64,000 nt of DNA from contig NZ_JAEG01000001.1 of assembly GCF_000518785.1 (NCBI RefSeq), positions 186,001-250,000 of the forward strand. Direction: 5' to 3'. Source of the stretch: Paenirhizobium selenitireducens ATCC BAA-1503. GTDB taxonomy: Bacteria > Pseudomonadota > Alphaproteobacteria > Rhizobiales > Rhizobiaceae. Positions within the stretch are counted from its first letter, which is position 1, and the number at the start of each line of letters is the position of its first letter. Both the position numbers and the translations under genes were made by a program. Below, piece after piece: positions 60,649 to 64,000 of the stretch. Below the pieces are notes generated by a model, which saw nothing but the letters and a program-made list of their open reading frames with translations, made no database searches and was not told where the DNA came from.

Positions 60649-61692
60649 ATGAAAGACATCGGCGGCGCAACTCTGATCAGCGGAGCGAAATGGCTCGCAT
60701 TGACCGTGCTCTGCGCCAGTCTTGCCTCCTGCGCCACGACCGGTGGCAAGAGTCAGAACAAGAACAAGCGCTCCAAGGAATACTTTGCCGAATCGGAGTA
60801 TGGCGTGAAGGCCAGCCCGCGCATGGTGAAGAACGGACCGGTGCCGAAGGGCGGCGGACGCTACATGGTCGGCAAGCCCTATACCGTGAAGGGCAAGGTC
60901 TACGTCCCCAAGGACAATCCGGCCTATGACAAGACCGGCATCGCCTCGTGGTACGGCTCGGCCTTCCATGGCCGGCAGACCGCCAATGGCGAGCTTTACG
61001 ACCAGCATTACCTGTCCGCTGCCCATCCGACGCTGCCGCTGCCGAGCTATGCGCGCGTCACCAACATGACCAATGGCAGCTCCGTCGTCGTCCGCATCAA
61101 TGACCGCGGCCCATTCCATTCCGACCGCATCATCGACCTGTCCAACAAGACCGCGGACATGCTGGACATGGCACACAGCGGCACCGGCAAGGTTCGCGTG
61201 CAATATGTCGGTCCGGCGCGCATGGACGGCCATGACATGCCCTATCTGATGGCTTCGTACATCAAGAAGGGCGACCGCTCGCCGACCGTCAACCCGCAAG
61301 GGCAGATCGCCAGCGGCGTGATGGTCGCCTCGGCGGACAATTCGGTCATGCCGATGAGCCCGTCCTATGCCGCACCGACGATGACCAGCCTTGCCGGCCC
61401 GACGCCGTCCGCGCCGTATCCGGCCGGCGGCATGGCGGCGTCCTCGACCGGCGCCTTCGACCAGTTCGTCATGTTGCCCGAGTTCGGGCCCATGCCGACC
61501 GAACGCCCGCTCGACGGCCAATATCTCAGGCTCCCCGCCTCAAGCGCCGCATCGGCCTATGCCGCGGAAGCGGCCACAGCGCCCTCCGCGCTTGCCTTCG
61601 AGGCGATAATGGTGCGCAATGACGACCTGACGGAGGCGTCGATTCTGTCCTCGGTCGCGCGCGGCGCCACCAAGCTGTCCGCGCGTCGTTAG
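60649..61692 (+). CDS. rlpA: Septal ring lytic transglycosylase RlpA family lipoprotein
   Basis: 347 residues from ATG 60649 (a GTG three codons earlier is possible). The signal ends in lipobox LASC, placing the lipidated Cys near residue 28. The double-psi beta-barrel of RlpA is present: GIASWYGSAFHGRQTANGELYDQHYLSAAHPTLPLPSYARVTN and VVVRINDRGPFHSDRIIDLS. No SPOR domain is visible; the C-terminal 150 residues are Pro/Ala/Ser-rich. It cleaves denuded peptidoglycan at division sites in characterised species. It begins the rlpA-dac-tmk-holB run. Confidence 0.92.
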   Translation: MKDIGGATLISGAKWLALTVLCASLASCATTGGKSQNKNKRSKEYFAESEYGVKASPRMVKNGPVPKGGGRYMVGKPYTVKGKVYVPKDNPAYDKTGIASWYGSAFHGRQTANGELYDQHYLSAAHPTLPLPSYARVTNMTNGSSVVVRINDRGPFHSDRIIDLSNKTADMLDMAHSGTGKVRVQYVGPARMDGHDMPYLMASYIKKGDRSPTVNPQGQIASGVMVASADNSVMPMSPSYAAPTMTSLAGPTPSAPYPAGGMAASSTGAFDQFVMLPEFGPMPTERPLDGQYLRLPASSAASAYAAEAATAPSALAFEAIMVRNDDLTEASILSSVARGATKLSARR

Positions 61693-61760
61693 ACACCAGG
61701 CCGGTCGATGCGCCGCAAACCGGGGCGTGCGGCCCCAGCGGCGATGAACAGAAGTAGACC

Positions 61761-62924
61761 ATGCGACACAGCCTTGCCCTTGCCCTCCTGTTCGTCGCCT
61801 CCCTCCTTTCCTTTCCCGTTCTGGCCCAGCAGGCTGCCCCGCGCCTGTTCGAGACCAAGGCCACCCAGGTCTTCATGATCGAGGCGTCGACCGGCACCGT
61901 GCTGCTCGCCAAGGGTGAGGACAAGCCGCTGCCGCCGGCATCGCTCGCCAAGCTGATGACGCTGGAGGTCGTGTTCGACGCGATCCGGCGCCGAGAGATC
62001 GGGCTCGACACGGTCTACAAGGTCTCCGAACACGCCTGGCGCACCGGCGGCGCGCCATCGCGCACCGCCACCATGTTTGCGGCGCTGAAATCCGAGCTGC
62101 GCGTCGAGGATCTGCTGAAGGGCGCAGCCGTGCAGATGGCCAACGACGCCTGCATCATCCTGGCGGAAGGCATGGACGGCAGCGAAGAAAAATTCGCCGG
62201 CCGCATGAACGGGCGCGCCAAGGCCCTTGGGCTCACCGCCAGCGCCTTCGTCAATCCGACAGGCCTGCCGGCACCGGGCAACCGCACGACGCTGCGCGAC
62301 ATGGTCGCGCTGGCCCGGCACCTGCAGGCGACCTATCCTGATTTCTACCGGCTGTTTGCCCAGCCCGAATTCGAGTGGAACAAGATCCTGCAGCGCAACC
62401 GCAATCCGCTGATCGGCCGCAGCGCCGGGGTGGACGGACTGGCCTCGGGCTTTGCCGAGGAGAGCGGCTATGCGCTGGTGGCCTCGGCCGAGCGCAACGG
62501 GCGCCGGCTGTTCCTGGCGATCAGCGGGCTGCCAAGCGACAAGGAGCGGACGGAAGAAGCCGTGCGGCTGTTCGACTGGGCCTTCGGCGCCTTCGAGATG
62601 CGTCATCTCTTCAAGCCGGGTCAGACCATCGGCGCGGCCAGCGTCTATGGCGGCGCCGCAGGCGAGGTCGATCTCGTCGCGGCCGGACCGGTCGACGTCT
62701 TCGTTCCGATCGACGATCCGGAGCGGCTGCAGGCACGCATCGTCTACCGCTGGCCGCTGCGGGCGCCGCTTGCCGCCGGCGCGCAAGTCGGTGTTCTTCA
62801 GCTGTCGTCGGGCGAGCGGCTGCTGCGCGAGGTCAAGCTGCAGAGCGCCGCCGCGGTTGGCGAGGGAACGCTGCGCCAGAAGGCCGGCGACGCCCTGTTC
62901 GAACTGCTGTTCTTCTGGCTCTAG
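61761..62924 (+). CDS. D-alanyl-D-alanine carboxypeptidase family protein with altered motifs
   Basis: 387 residues with signal peptide MRHSLALALLFVASLLSFPV (cleavage after LAQ region). The SxxK motif is intact (Ser61-Leu-Ala-Lys64 in PPASLAKLMT). The second motif, SxN in active enzymes (usually SGNDAC), reads MAN at 126-128, and the KTG motif reads ASG at 228-230 (VDGLASGF). Residues around both keep the family pattern. C-terminal beta domain present. Either the activity is altered or the protein is a penicillin-binding scaffold. It lies between rlpA and tmk. Confidence 0.9.
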   Translation: MRHSLALALLFVASLLSFPVLAQQAAPRLFETKATQVFMIEASTGTVLLAKGEDKPLPPASLAKLMTLEVVFDAIRRREIGLDTVYKVSEHAWRTGGAPSRTATMFAALKSELRVEDLLKGAAVQMANDACIILAEGMDGSEEKFAGRMNGRAKALGLTASAFVNPTGLPAPGNRTTLRDMVALARHLQATYPDFYRLFAQPEFEWNKILQRNRNPLIGRSAGVDGLASGFAEESGYALVASAERNGRRLFLAISGLPSDKERTEEAVRLFDWAFGAFEMRHLFKPGQTIGAASVYGGAAGEVDLVAAGPVDVFVPIDDPERLQARIVYRWPLRAPLAAGAQVGVLQLSSGERLLREVKLQSAAAVGEGTLRQKAGDALFELLFFWL

Positions 62925-63010
62925 GTGTTCCGATTGCGGTTTCGCGTGTTTAAGTTATGCGCTAAACAGGGCGAAACGGTCCGCGTGGCCGCAAAAGCAG
63001 GGCGAAGATA

Positions 63011-63706
63011 GTGTCGACGGGTGCCGGATTATTCGTAAGTTTCGAGGGAGGCGAGGGGGCCGGCAAGTCGACCCAGATTCGCCGTCTGGCCGATCACTTG
63101 CGCCGCACCGGCCTCGACGTCATCACCACGCGCGAGCCGGGCGGTTCCGCCGGCGCCGAGGCGCTGCGCCACGTGCTTCTGTCCGGCGCGGCCGAGCCCT
63201 TCGGCATCCGCATGGAGGCGCTGCTGTTTGCCGCCGCCCGCAACGACCACGTCGAGACGGTGATTCGCCCGGCGCTCGCCAAGGGTTTCGTCGTCTTGTG
63301 CGACCGCTTCATGGATTCCTCGCGCGTCTACCAGGGCGTCACCGGCAATCTCGAAGTGGAATTCATCGACGCGCTGGAGCGCATTGCGGTGAACGGCGTG
63401 GTGCCGGACCTGACGCTGGTTCTCGACCTTCCGGCTGCCGCAGGCCTTGAGCGCGCCCGCGGCCGTCTGGCCGCGGAGGCGAGCGGCGAGGCGGCGCCGG
63501 ACCGCTTCGAGCGCGAAGAACTCGACACGCATGAAAAGCGCCGCCAGGCCTTCCTCGACATCGCCGCCGCCGACCCGAAGCGGTGCCGCGTGATCGATGC
63601 CGACCGCACGGTCGGTGAGATCGCCGAGAGCATAGCCGAGGCGGTCCAGCCGCTGCTTGCCCGCCGCAAGCCGGTGAGCCAGCCGGAATCGGTCGGCGCC
63701 GAATGA
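63011..63706 (+). CDS. tmk: Thymidylate kinase
   Basis: 231 residues from GTG 63011. P-loop FEGGEGAGKST, DRFMDSSRVYQG and TREPGGS are all present; the lid region is LAAEASGEAAPDRFE. It phosphorylates dTMP to dTDP. The stop overlaps the next start (ATGA), so holB is translationally coupled. Confidence 0.96.
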   Translation: MSTGAGLFVSFEGGEGAGKSTQIRRLADHLRRTGLDVITTREPGGSAGAEALRHVLLSGAAEPFGIRMEALLFAAARNDHVETVIRPALAKGFVVLCDRFMDSSRVYQGVTGNLEVEFIDALERIAVNGVVPDLTLVLDLPAAAGLERARGRLAAEASGEAAPDRFEREELDTHEKRRQAFLDIAAADPKRCRVIDADRTVGEIAESIAEAVQPLLARRKPVSQPESVGAE

Positions 63707-64000
63707 GTGAGGAACGCCACGGGGTGCTCGACGGGGCGATTGCGCCCGCCGTCAACACGCGGCTCTTCGGCCACGAGGCCGCGGAAGAGTTCCTGGCGCG
63801 CACCTATCGCTCGGGCAAAGGCCACCACGCCATCCTGATCGAGGGGCCGCAGGGGATTGGCAAGGCGACGCTCGCCTTCCGCTTCGCCAACCATGTCCTG
63901 TCGCATCCGGACCCGCAGAGCGCGCCGGAGCGGATCGCCGACCCGGATCCGGCCTCGGGCGTCAGCCGCCAGATAGCCTCCGGTGCCAGCCACAACCTGC
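63703..64000 (+). CDS. holB: DNA polymerase III delta prime subunit, N-terminal part (3' end outside window)
   Basis: The first 99 residues are visible: MSEERHGVLDGAIAPAVNTR, then LFGHEAAEEFL, HHAILIEGPQGIGKATLAFRFANHVL. The P-loop GPQGIGKAT is the clamp-loader ATPase motif, and the position after tmk is conserved in alphaproteobacteria. Delta prime is a structural stator of the sliding clamp loader. Confidence 0.92.
   Translation, partial: MSEERHGVLDGAIAPAVNTRLFGHEAAEEFLARTYRSGKGHHAILIEGPQGIGKATLAFRFANHVLSHPDPQSAPERIADPDPASGVSRQIASGASHNL

Noticed and set aside
1..64000. CRISPR arrays, rRNA operons or insertion sequences
   Set aside because: No regularly spaced direct repeats, rRNA sequence or transposase gene was found in the window.

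Overview
The window is a GC-rich chromosomal stretch of an alphaproteobacterium of the order Hyphomicrobiales (Rhizobium, Sinorhizobium or Mesorhizobium relatives). The pointers are an ExoD-type exopolysaccharide protein, small DUF1127 proteins beside a LysR regulator, entericidin-type lipoproteins, a UvrB with long N- and C-terminal extensions, the rlpA-dac-tmk-holB order, intergenic palindromic repeats, and a betaine catabolic gene set as known from rhizobia. Genus cannot be fixed from the sequence alone.

Layout. 1-12.4 kb: housekeeping and hypothetical genes (peptide deformylase-like end, mgtE, a MerR regulator with its palindrome, a DUF599/DUF1624/isoprenylcysteine methyltransferase-like run, sdaA, an acyl-carrier/thioesterase didomain, dusA, a cold-shock gene, a J-domain gene). 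13.1-14.9 kb: an AT-rich solitary OLD-family nuclease gene, the clearest recently acquired gene here, followed by a mosaic of intergenic repeats. 16-20 kb: uvrB, which carries a repeat element inside its reading frame and has a duplicated 3' tail with a membrane-protein gene lodged between the copies. 20-29.5 kb: signalling (GGDEF-EAL, chemotaxis receptor) and transport genes.

29.5-56 kb holds the main catabolic theme: corrinoid-dependent demethylation of a quaternary amine in what looks like an aerobe. A GlxA/GbdR-type AraC regulator lies at 29.5 kb. A six-gene minus-strand operon (40.0 to 34.6 kb) encodes a small PF13769-type protein, MetV-like and MetF-like methylenetetrahydrofolate reductase subunits, a methylcorrinoid:tetrahydrofolate methyltransferase, a small three-helix membrane protein and a RACo-type corrinoid reactivator. 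A divergent pair at 43.1-45.7 kb encodes the corrinoid protein and a non-pyrrolysine MttB-family methyltransferase. A DUF1638 gene, a ferredoxin-like Fe-S protein, betaine-homocysteine methyltransferase and a quaternary-amine ABC transporter complete the set. The inferred flow is import, methyl transfer from substrate to cobalamin, then to tetrahydrofolate, then oxidation to methylene-THF, with Bmt offering a second methyl exit to methionine and RACo rescuing oxidised cobalamin. The same AAAGCGACG/TGCGAC sequence recurs in the control regions of the operon, the mttB pair and the regulator gene.

56.6-64 kb: cobQ (cobalamin synthesis), a TetR/tautomerase pair, a VOC protein, tRNA-Ser(UGA), rlpA, a D,D-carboxypeptidase homologue with two altered active-site motifs, tmk and the start of holB. 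Three very small membrane-protein genes (33, 46 and 40 codons) with good ribosome binding sites are also annotated.
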